Source of the DNA: Sporosarcina ureae DSM 2281
Lineage (GTDB): Bacteria; Bacillota; Bacilli; Bacillales_A; Planococcaceae
Direction: 5' to 3'
DNA: 64,000 nucleotides
Assembly: GCF_000425545.1 (NCBI RefSeq)
Contig: NZ_AUDQ01000009.1
Span: 62,001 to 126,000, forward strand
The notes under the pieces are model-generated. The model was not told the origin of the DNA and did not search any database. It saw nothing but the letters and a program-made list of their open reading frames with translations. Shown in pieces: positions 56,393 to 64,000 of the stretch. The translations under genes were made by a program, and so were the position numbers. Every line of letters begins with the position of its first letter. Position 1 is the first letter of the stretch.

Positions 56393-57958
56393 ATGGAACA
56401 ACGTGAACAGTTACAGAGAACATTAAAACCACATTGGGTTTGGGCAATTGCTTTTGGTTCGGCGGTTGGATGGGGAGCGTTTGTTTTACCAGTTGATTGG
56501 ATGGGAATGGCGGGACCACTCGGGGTCATTATTGGTTTCTTAATTGGAGCGCTCTTGATGATAATCATCGGAATTAGCTACGGTTTCCTTGTTGAAAAGT
56601 TACCCATATCTGGAGGTGAGTTTACCTATGCTTATTATGGATTAGGTAGATATCATGCATTTGTATGTGGATGGTTTTTAACGCTTGGCTATATGTCGAT
56701 TGTAGCATTAAATGCATCTGCTATAGCACTTCTAGGAAAATTTGTCTTACCATCTATTGTTGAACGAGGTTTTATGTATAGTATTGCTGGATGGGAGGTT
56801 TATGCGGGAGAGGTTGTCATTGCCTGTATCGCATTAGTAGTTTTTGCTTTTATAAATATACGAGGAGCGGACTTATCCGGATTTTCTCAATTTGTATTTT
56901 GTGTCGCATTAATAGTTGGCTTAGCTTTACTAACAATCGGTATGATTCTACATCCAGCCAGCTCTTTTACGAACATACAACCACTGTTCAATCCAGGGGT
57001 AGGAGCTTTGTCATCAATCATTGCCATCGTTGCCATTGCACCCTGGGCATATGTTGGGTTTAGTAATATACCACAAGCGGCTGAAGAATTTGACTTTTCT
57101 CCTAAAAAGTCATTTAAATTAATTGTTATCGCTCTACTTTGTGCAGGTTTTGCCTATTGTTTATCCATAATAGCTACTGGTGTAGGTCAATCTTGGACTA
57201 GTGCTGTTGAAACAGGATCTATTTGGGGAACAGGTACTATTGTCGAAAATGCCTATGGGATTTGGGGAGTTATTTTACTTTCCTTTGCTTTAATGATGGG
57301 TATCTTTACCGGACTTAATGGTTTTTATGCATCAACTAGTCGACTACTGTTCGCAATGGGAAGAGCCAAAGTCCTTCCAGCAGCATTTGGAAAATTACAT
57401 CCCAAATATAAAACACCATATATTGGTATTTTATTCACCTTGGCTGTAACCGTTTTCGCTCCATTATTTGGACGACAAGCGTTATTATGGGTAGTTGATA
57501 TGTCGGCTCTTGGAGTAACAATCGCCTACTTCTATACCTGTTTTATAGCTTACCGTTTACTTAAATGGTCAGATGCATCCGCAAAGAATCCAAAAGGAAT
57601 TTCCATTGTTGCACCAACACGTAAGTTTTTATGTTTACTAGGTGTAATCAGTAGCACAGGGTTTTTCCTTTTACTTGTCGTACCAGGTTCACCCGGATTC
57701 CTAGGAACACCGTCATGGATCGCCTTATCTATTTGGGTTGGACTTGGTGGTATCTTCTTTATTACTAGATTTAAAAGTTATAGTGCCATTCCAAAAGGTG
57801 AAATGGATCATTATGTTTTGGGGGATTATGTTGATAAAAAAGCAGAGGATTTTACATCTGTCTTAGCTCCTGTGGCAGCTGCAAGTGCAGATATTGAAGA
57901 GCCAAATGTTGAAATGGATTATGTTGATAAAAAAACAGAGGATGTTCCGGTGCCTTAA
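56393..57958 (+). CDS. APC-superfamily amino-acid/amine permease, candidate taurine importer
   Basis: A 521-residue permease with 12 membrane segments. The N-terminus HWVWAIAFGSAVGWGAFVLP is the consensus helix-1 region of the APC family (ethanolamine/amino-acid group). The C-terminal 50 residues hold two copies of DYVDKK(A/T)ED, a recent tandem duplication. GAGGAGG lies 8 nt before ATG and a cre site upstream. Substrate is not provable; the taurine cluster 2 kb away makes an aminosulfonate possible. Confidence 0.85.
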   Translation: MEQREQLQRTLKPHWVWAIAFGSAVGWGAFVLPVDWMGMAGPLGVIIGFLIGALLMIIIGISYGFLVEKLPISGGEFTYAYYGLGRYHAFVCGWFLTLGYMSIVALNASAIALLGKFVLPSIVERGFMYSIAGWEVYAGEVVIACIALVVFAFINIRGADLSGFSQFVFCVALIVGLALLTIGMILHPASSFTNIQPLFNPGVGALSSIIAIVAIAPWAYVGFSNIPQAAEEFDFSPKKSFKLIVIALLCAGFAYCLSIIATGVGQSWTSAVETGSIWGTGTIVENAYGIWGVILLSFALMMGIFTGLNGFYASTSRLLFAMGRAKVLPAAFGKLHPKYKTPYIGILFTLAVTVFAPLFGRQALLWVVDMSALGVTIAYFYTCFIAYRLLKWSDASAKNPKGISIVAPTRKFLCLLGVISSTGFFLLLVVPGSPGFLGTPSWIALSIWVGLGGIFFITRFKSYSAIPKGEMDHYVLGDYVDKKAEDFTSVLAPVAAASADIEEPNVEMDYVDKKTEDVPVP

Positions 57959-58000
57959 CTTCTGTTACAGCTGCAAGTATTGAGGATATTAAATAATCAG
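57826..58000 (+). repeat. About 92-bp imperfect tandem duplication at the permease 3' end
   Basis: GATTATGTTGATAAAAAA occurs at about 57826 and again at about 57918. The second unit continues past the stop (57958) as CTTCTGTTACAGCTGCAAGT and ATTGAGGATATTAAATAA, parallel to the first unit. A small deletion in unit two shifted the frame and produced the present stop. Confidence 0.75.
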
Positions 58001-58013
58001 CGCCGATATTCAA

Positions 58014-59338
58014 ACGAGTAGGAGGGAGTGATTACCTCCCGACCTCTCACACCACCATACGTACCGTTCGGTATATGGCGGTTCATTTAAGACTGATGAC
58101 GTAAATTTACGTATCGTGATAGTAGACTTTTGAGCCCTCGAAAACTCCAGTAGGAGTTTCCGAGGGCTCTATATAATAAAGGACTTTTGGAAGTTCTCCA
58201 GTAACTTTTACGTGAGTTACCCTATTCCTATGCCTTAACTTTCTGTTCACCTAATCCAATGAGTTTTCTCGCCTTCTTACTTCGTTTCTTCCAGTTTTTC
58301 CACGTAGACATTCGAAGCCTTCTTCTAATCCAAGAATCGAAGTCTCCGAAAACACTTGGCCCTCCCCCAAAACGAAGGAACTGCACCAACCCAACAGGTA
58401 TTAATTTAATTTCTTGATTCGATAATCCATGGGATAGGATTTCTTCCTAGAGGTATCTCGCGGATTTTATTCTTTATCCGCTTTAAACTTTCTTCAGGAA
58501 TCGGAACCTTTGATTCTTTCTGAAAAGTAAAGATGAATCCAAGAAACTTCCTCTTCCAAGGGCGGTCCATCGCGGATCTATTCTGATTAACTTTCAACCT
58601 AGGTTTCCCTTCGATAAATGAAGTGATGGAATCCACGAATCAATTTTCCGATTTCTTTGTTTTCACATAGATATTGCAGGCATCGGCGTATCGGACAAAG
58701 TTATGTTCCTTTTTCTCCAACTCTATATTCAGTTCATCTAAGACAACATTAGAGAGTAGAAGACTAAGAGGTCCTTCTTGTGGAGTTCCTTATGCACTTG
58801 TTGTCACCAGACCACTTATATATGGTTCCAGATTTCAGACGGCTACGGATTGGCCCGAGTAGACGTTTATCTTCAATTTGCTTCACAAGTGTTCTCGTGA
58901 ACCTATAATGATTCACCATGTCTAAGAAATTCTCTAAGTCCATATCCACAACCCTACGATTCCCCCCTTGAATATATCCTTTTGCTCTCCTTATCACATC
59001 ACTGGCGCATCGATTTGTTCGAAACCCAAAGCTATGAATTGAAAATGTCGGATCATATAAAGAGGTTAATTCGTGGGCAATGACTTGTTGAATGAGACGA
59101 TCTGTCACGGTAGGGATACCTAATAACCGCACTCCACCATCAGGTTTCGGGATTTCTTCCCTGCGGACAGGCTGTGCCTAGAAGCACCCTAAAGGGGTTC
59201 CATTTTGCTGGTTTCATAGTGTTCTAGGATGTGCTTCCGCAGGTCTTGTACGGGTATTACATCCACGCCGAGGCCACTGAAAAAGTCCTGGATTATAGGT
59301 TGAACTACGAATTGTCCATTTGACACGCTTTGGTGCAT
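58014..59338 (-). pseudogene. Degenerate group II intron with broken reverse transcriptase/maturase
   Basis: Transcribed on the minus strand. The maturase starts near ATG 59338 (GVDVIPVQDLRKHILEHYE), continues as EIPKPDGGVRLLGIPTVTDR, then RCASDVIRRAKGYIQGGNRR (59132-58764) and ends with RPWKRKFLGFIFTF (58636-58406). At least three frame breaks are present, and the active-site YADD reads YADA. Domain V and VI hairpins lie at 58051-58084 and 58020-58040. A 9+8-bp hairpin at 58132-58169 sits between maturase and domain V. The 5' end was not located. Confidence 0.82.
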
Positions 59339-59401
59339 TTTGGATGCCTCCCACTAAAAAGGTGCCTTCGCTAGTTATTCCTAGGCAACTTTAGGACAAC
59401 T

Positions 59402-59590
59402 ACTTCGTCAGTACAGTGTGTATTGATAACACGCAGGTCTATCGGTATGCAGATACAAGGTGCGATGGCCATATTTGCGGTCAATCTCAAACGAATTAGA
59501 GCATTGATAAGTGAAGCCGGGCAATCAGTAAAGGAAGCTGGGCGATTGAATGTTTTTCAATGTAACAAATTCTCATTTACGATTGGATAA
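59402..59590 (+). pseudogene. Transposase C-terminal scrap
   Basis: An open frame (SIGMQIQGAMAIFAVNLKRI, RALISEAGQSVKEAG) resembles C-termini of IS1182/IS5-type transposases and ends in TAA at 59588-59590. No start. The rest of 59591-59899 shows no gene. Confidence 0.4.
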
Positions 59591-59899
59591 AGAATATCAG
59601 TGCCTCAGTTACAAAGCATTTATTTATTGATTTACTGTTTTACGTGTGTTGCAATGAAGTAGAGATGATCCACTTCACCAAATACCTATTGACTATTTTG
59701 AACTAATAGGTACCGTGTTAGCTGCAGATTCCCTTATAACTGACGAACAAATTCACAAGACTTTTCACAACAATTGTTTCTCTATTCAAGTATAGCCTGA
59801 TAATTTACCTCCTTCAGCCATTTTACATCAAGGCCGAAAACTTATTTATTGTGCCTGAAAGGTTAGTTAATAGATGATAAATGTTATCTCTTTCTCATA

Positions 59900-59946
59900 A
59901 CAAAACACCTCCATGCTAGCATAGGCCAGTATGGAGATGTTTTTGC
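59900..59946 (-). terminator. Terminator after xsc
   Basis: On the minus strand ACATCTCCAT pairs with ATGGAGGTGT (one G-U) around a 16-nt loop, followed by TTTTG. Confidence 0.82.
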
Positions 59947-59960
59947 TTACTTATTTATTT

Positions 59961-61736
59961 TTATTTTTTCCATGCATCATGATCTAGGTGTTTATATTTA
60001 TCCAAAAATCTTGTTGGCATTTTTAATGCGTCTTTTCTAAATGGTGGTGCAAGCTGTGTCCCGTCCACGAAGATGTTTAGGACTGCTGGCTTACGTTGCT
60101 CCAAAACCTCTTTTACTATCGGTCCAATATCCTCTGGATTAGTAATCGTATGGCCAATTGCTCCCATTGATTTAGCTACTTCAGCGAAATCAGGCGCATC
60201 AATATCGGCGCCGACAAAGCGGTTATCATAAAAGTCGACTTGATTCTTTTTCTCTGCTGCCCATGATTTATTGTTAAACACACAAGCGATAACAGGAATA
60301 TCTTGTTCCACAGCCGTGCTTACTTCATGCAAACTCATTCCCCATGCACCATCACCAATGATGGCTACTACTGGTGAATCCGGCTCGGCCAGCTGAGCTC
60401 CAAGTGCTGCTGGATAAGCAAAGCCAGTATTACCAAATGTTAATGCTGCGATATGACGTCTAGATTGATTGAATTTCAGGTATGCATTGGCAGTCGATGA
60501 TACGTTTCCAATATCGGATGAGATAATCGTGTTTTCAGGCAAGGCTTTTCTTAATTCTAACAAGGCACGACGTGGGTTGATTGGACTACCGTCTACCATT
60601 GCCAAGTCGATCAGTTCTTGTTCCCATTCTTCCTTGGCCTTGCCAAGCTCTTCCAAACGATCCTGTTTTTTCTCTGGAGATGGTAGGGCAGAAATTAATT
60701 GTTTATAAATCTCGTCACTCGCTGCTTTTGCATCGCCAATAATTCCAACCTCCACGGGATGTGTTCGTGCGATTTGTCGTGGGTTAATATCGACTTGAAT
60801 TATTTTAGCGTTTTTCGGGAAATAATCAATATCGTAACAAGGTAATGTTCCAAATACCGATAGACGTGTTCCAATCGCTAGAACGACATCTGCTTTTTTC
60901 AGCGTATGCATTGCAGCTTTTGATCCCATATAACCAATTGGCCCAACTGCAAGTGGGTGATTTGCAGGGAAAGCATCATTGTGCATATATGTTACTGCAA
61001 CAGGTGCTGTTAAATGCTCAGCTATTTGAGCAACCGCATCAATACCATCTGCATCTACTGCGCCACGTCCCGAAATAATAACAGGGTATTTTGCGTCTTT
61101 TAATAGTTCCACAGCTCTCTTAATCGATGCGGGGTCACCACAACCTCTGGCATCAACACGATACTGATGTGGCTGCAGAATTTGTTCTTCCAGTTCTCCA
61201 TAAAATAGATCACGTGGAATATCGAACAATACTGGTCCGCGCTCAGCATACGCAATTCGGAAAGCAGTACGCAGACAATCAGCTACACGGCTCACATGTG
61301 TTACGCGGACTGTTTCTTTCGTAATTTCTTTAAAGATGGAAACTTGGTCACATTCTTGGAATCCATCCCAACCAATTGTAGGCGTCCCTGCTGAAGGGGA
61401 GATAATAACCATTGGTGTATGTGCTTGGTTCGCAGCTGCAACGGACGTTACCATATTTGTAATTCCTGGTCCGTTCTGTCCAACAAGAACTCCTGCAACA
61501 CCGGAAACACGTGTAAAGGCATCCGCCATATGTCCAGCACTTTGTTCATGACGAACCGATAAGAATTTTATACCAGCTGCCGGGAATAAATCTAGCATAT
61601 CCATAAAGGCCGAGCCCAAAATACCATAAACCTCTTTAACACCTTCCGCTAGAAGTGTTTCGACGATTGCCTCGCTTGGTGTCATTTTAACCTTTTGATT
61701 CGTTGCTTTTTTCACCATTGTTTGTTCTTTTACCAT
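59961..61736 (-). CDS. xsc: Sulfoacetaldehyde acetyltransferase
   Basis: A 591-residue thiamine-diphosphate enzyme converting sulfoacetaldehyde plus phosphate to acetyl phosphate and sulfite. The catalytic Glu is in [16 protein letters not shown] (about 62-77), [10 protein letters not shown] (about 85) is typical of Xsc, and the ThDP motif [11 protein letters not shown]...VFNN is at about 458-486. Members of this family can be confused with acetolactate synthase; adjacency to a taurine-pyruvate aminotransferase supports Xsc. GGAGGAGG lies 9 nt before ATG. Confidence 0.88.
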   Translation of the reverse strand: MVKEQTMVKKATNQKVKMTPSEAIVETLLAEGVKEVYGILGSAFMDMLDLFPAAGIKFLSVRHEQSAGHMADAFTRVSGVAGVLVGQNGPGITNMVTSVAAANQAHTPMVIISPSAGTPTIGWDGFQECDQVSIFKEITKETVRVTHVSRVADCLRTAFRIAYAERGPVLFDIPRDLFYGELEEQILQPHQYRVDARGCGDPASIKRAVELLKDAKYPVIISGRGAVDADGIDAVAQIAEHLTAPVAVTYMHNDAFPANHPLAVGPIGYMGSKAAMHTLKKADVVLAIGTRLSVFGTLPCYDIDYFPKNAKIIQVDINPRQIARTHPVEVGIIGDAKAASDEIYKQLISALPSPEKKQDRLEELGKAKEEWEQELIDLAMVDGSPINPRRALLELRKALPENTIISSDIGNVSSTANAYLKFNQSRRHIAALTFGNTGFAYPAALGAQLAEPDSPVVAIIGDGAWGMSLHEVSTAVEQDIPVIACVFNNKSWAAEKKNQVDFYDNRFVGADIDAPDFAEVAKSMGAIGHTITNPEDIGPIVKEVLEQRKPAVLNIFVDGTQLAPPFRKDALKMPTRFLDKYKHLDHDAWKK

Positions 61737-61786
61737 TTTTAAATTCCTCCTCCAAGTATAATTACTGATTTTTCAATCTATTTACA

Positions 61787-62725
61787 TCAAGCATTGCTCG
61801 TCGGTAGGTGGATTAGAGTACCTACTTCTTTTTCCCGAATAATACTTCGTAACTCATCCAAAAATAATTCAGTTGATGATTTTAAAACGCGATCTTTACA
61901 AAATGCGATGTAAAAGGAGCGATAAAAAGATATATTTTTAATTGAATATGTCTTTAGCAATTTTAATTTTAATTCTTTTTTTATCGCACTTTTTGAAATG
62001 AACGACACTCCCAAGCCTAATTCAACAGCCGTTTTAATAGCCTCAGTACTTCCAAACTCCATAACTAAATTTAAATCATTTAATGAAAGTCCGGCCTGTT
62101 TTAAATATTTATCCACAACAGCTCGTGTACCTGATCCTTTTTCCCTAATAATAAGCGGTGTTTCTTTCAGTTGATCCAATGAAATATTCAGTTCATTATT
62201 AGAAAAATAATCTGGTGCAGCAATCAAAATAAGTTCATCTTCTAAAATTGGTTCCAGAGTAATTTGTGGATCCTCTATTGGTGTTTCAATTAACCCAACA
62301 TCAATTAATTGATCTTTAAGATTATCTACGATTTTGTTTGAATTCTCGATCTTAACACTCATTTGAATGAGTGGGTACGAATCTATAAATCTTTTTAAAA
62401 ACTCTGGAAGTATATACTCACCTATTGTTAGACTACATCCCATACTTAAATCACCAGTTATAGTGTTTTCCATTTGCAAAATTTCCTTTTGAGCTGAATC
62501 ACTTAAACGGATAATCTCTTTGGCATATTTTAATAAAACATGTGCGGATAAAGTCATTGCTACCTTTTTCGTGGTTCGCTCAAATAGCTTAGTATTTAGT
62601 TCTTCTTCCAGCGCCTTTATTTGTGATGTAATCGTAGGTTGAGTAACATACAATATTTTTGCTGCGTCAGAAAAGCTTTTCTTTTCAGCAACCGCAATAA
62701 ATGTTTTTAATCTTTCGTAATTCAT
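61787..62725 (-). CDS. LysR-family regulator (CysL-like) of the taurine cluster
   Basis: A 312-residue LysR-type regulator. The helix-turn-helix is in KSFSDAAKILYVTQPTITSQ (about 16-35), followed by the effector-binding domain. Sequence pattern resembles CysL/YwfK, the sulfite-reductase regulator. It lies between tpa and xsc on the same strand, with gaps of 65 and 50 bp, so it is likely co-transcribed, unlike most LysR genes which are divergent from their targets. Confidence 0.85.
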   Translation of the reverse strand: MNYERLKTFIAVAEKKSFSDAAKILYVTQPTITSQIKALEEELNTKLFERTTKKVAMTLSAHVLLKYAKEIIRLSDSAQKEILQMENTITGDLSMGCSLTIGEYILPEFLKRFIDSYPLIQMSVKIENSNKIVDNLKDQLIDVGLIETPIEDPQITLEPILEDELILIAAPDYFSNNELNISLDQLKETPLIIREKGSGTRAVVDKYLKQAGLSLNDLNLVMEFGSTEAIKTAVELGLGVSFISKSAIKKELKLKLLKTYSIKNISFYRSFYIAFCKDRVLKSSTELFLDELRSIIREKEVGTLIHLPTSNA

Positions 62726-62790
62726 CTATATTACCTTCCCATCCATCCCGCTCTTTACTCCAGATTAGCAGCATGTGAGTCAGGGTTAAT

Positions 62791-64000
62791 TTAGAGACTA
62801 CGAATAACAGATTCTACTGTTTCAACGATGAAATCCAAATCCTCTTCCGTGCTTGTTAATGGTGGTGCAACGATGATAACATTATTTTGACCTGGGACAG
62901 TGTCACCATTTTTACCAATAATCAAGCCTTTTTGTTTGCACTTGCCAACGATTTCAGCCATTTTCAAATCATCCAGAGGTTCTTTTGATTGTTTATCTTT
63001 TACCATTTCCAACCCAAGTAGAAAACCAACCCGCCTAACTTCCCCAACATTTTCGTGGTCTATTAGACTATCAAGTTTACCTAATTTCGTTTCACCTAAC
63101 TCACGTACACGATCAACGATATTTTCCCTCTCAATAATTTCAATATTTTTAAGTGCAACAGCACATGAAGCTGGATGACCACCATAAGTGGAAACATGTC
63201 GGAAGTGATTATCTTTTCCTTCCTGATTAAACACATCATAGATTTCCGATTTAACAGCTGTAGCTCCAAGCGGTAAATAACCACTTGTTAAACCTTTTGC
63301 CATTGTCACAATGTCGGGTTGAACGCCTTCTGCATGCATGAAGCCAAACATTTCACCTGTTCGACCATAACCGGAAACGACTTCATCCATAATCAGTAAT
63401 ACATTGTACTTTTTACAAATTTCCGCAACGCGTTGAATATATTTATTAGATGGGATAATGACACCTCCACCTGAAATGAACGGTTCCATAATGAAGGCTG
63501 CTACAGTCTCTTCTCCTTCCCAATTGATCATTTCTTCAAGCATTTGCGCAGCTTTTAAATCAGACTCTTCCGGATCTCCACCAAAGATTGAGCGATAGCT
63601 ATAAGGTGGATATACATGTAAAAACCCTGGCGCCCCTGGATCATATTTGACACGGCGATTTGCTTGTGCGGTTGCACTTAATGCCCCAAGTGTCGATCCA
63701 TGGTAAGCACGATAACGCGAAATGAATTTAAATTTGCCTGGATTCCCCGTTTGGCTGTGGTATTGACGCGCGATTTTAAAAGCCGTTTCATTTGCCTCAG
63801 AACCACTATTAGAAAAGAAGGTTTGATAACTCGCACCTAACAATTCACTTATTTTCTTCGCCAATCCGACGGCAGGTTGATGATTCATTGTTAACGGAAA
63901 ATAAGATAGCTTTTTCATTTGTTCTGTGGCTGCGTCCACTATTTCTTGACGCCCATAACCAAGATTCAAACACCACAAACCTGACACACCATCGAGGTAT
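62791..64000 (-). CDS. tpa: Taurine-pyruvate aminotransferase (N-terminus outside window)
   Basis: A class III PLP aminotransferase, about 403 residues visible. It reads in from the window edge at YLDGVSGLWCLNLGYGR. Motifs: SGSEANETAFKIARQYH, YHGSTLGALSATAQANRR, EPFISGGGVIIP, LIMDEVVSGYGRTGEMFGF and the PLP lysine in TMAKGLTSGYLPLGA. Family members are Tpa, YhxA and omega-aminotransferases; next to Xsc, taurine plus pyruvate to sulfoacetaldehyde plus L-alanine is the best reading. No alanine dehydrogenase is visible here. Confidence 0.87.
   Translation of the reverse strand, partial: YLDGVSGLWCLNLGYGRQEIVDAATEQMKKLSYFPLTMNHQPAVGLAKKISELLGASYQTFFSNSGSEANETAFKIARQYHSQTGNPGKFKFISRYRAYHGSTLGALSATAQANRRVKYDPGAPGFLHVYPPYSYRSIFGGDPEESDLKAAQMLEEMINWEGEETVAAFIMEPFISGGGVIIPSNKYIQRVAEICKKYNVLLIMDEVVSGYGRTGEMFGFMHAEGVQPDIVTMAKGLTSGYLPLGATAVKSEIYDVFNQEGKDNHFRHVSTYGGHPASCAVALKNIEIIERENIVDRVRELGETKLGKLDSLIDHENVGEVRRVGFLLGLEMVKDKQSKEPLDDLKMAEIVGKCKQKGLIIGKNGDTVPGQNNVIIVAPPLTSTEEDLDFIVETVESVIRSL

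Overview
The window reads as chromosomal DNA of a low-to-mid GC Gram-positive bacterium of the order Bacillales, most likely the Planococcaceae/Caryophanaceae (Sporosarcina-like). Reasons: Bacillus subtilis-type gene order in several blocks (hprK-lgt-yvoD-ppaX-yvoF; yvcD-trxB-yvcI-rapZ; uvrB-uvrA; ecsA-ecsB beside hit; yhaH-scoC-prsA-yhaM-yhaN-yhaO; yhaP-yhaQ; yhaR-hemZ; yheA-yheB), strong AGGAGG-type ribosome binding sites, frequent TTG/GTG starts, and Bacillus-type LexA, FadR, PurR and cre operators. Species assignment is inference.

Layout. 1-8.0 kb (minus strand): RapZ (cut by the window edge), a Nudix hydrolase, thioredoxin reductase, a TPR protein, then YvoF acyltransferase, PpaX, YvoD, Lgt and HprK. 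The his operon that lies between yvoF and yvcD in B. subtilis is absent. 8.2-9.4 kb: a cell-wall amidase, then three 186-bp tandem repeats made of 21-bp subunits. 9.4-15.9 kb: a DUF4097 protein, UvrA and UvrB under a LexA box, and an IDEAL-domain protein. 16-21.5 kb: EcsB/EcsA, Hit, YhaH, ScoC, a YjcZ-type micropeptide and the PrsA foldase. 21.5-22.3 kb: a duplicated long hairpin element. 22.3-36.9 kb: YhaM, YhaN, YhaO, a Na+-type ABC exporter (YhaPQ), MgsA, YhaR with a FadR operator, HemZ, YheA/YheB, a helical-backbone binding protein, a ferritin-like protein and small proteins. 37-46 kb: a CNNM/CorC transporter, a DsbB/thioredoxin pair, an RluA enzyme, an aldo-keto reductase, a purine permease with a PurBox pair, TrmL, QueG and a B3/4-domain pair.

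46-60 kb is accessory and eroded: a broken ferredoxin-NADP reductase, a DUF2798/MarR pair with a palindromic operator and an ATGA microsatellite, an ECF sigma/anti-sigma pair, a Lipoprotein_15 protein, an AcfC-like binding protein, an additional RNase J, an IS4-type pseudogene, other transposase scraps, an amino-acid permease with a cre site, and a degenerate group II intron.

60-64 kb (minus strand): taurine-pyruvate aminotransferase (cut by the window edge), a CysL-like LysR regulator and sulfoacetaldehyde acetyltransferase. Together these make a taurine/sulfonate breakdown cluster: Tpa would yield sulfoacetaldehyde plus alanine, and Xsc would yield acetyl phosphate plus sulfite. The permease at 56.4 kb is a candidate importer, but mobile-element debris separates it from the cluster.
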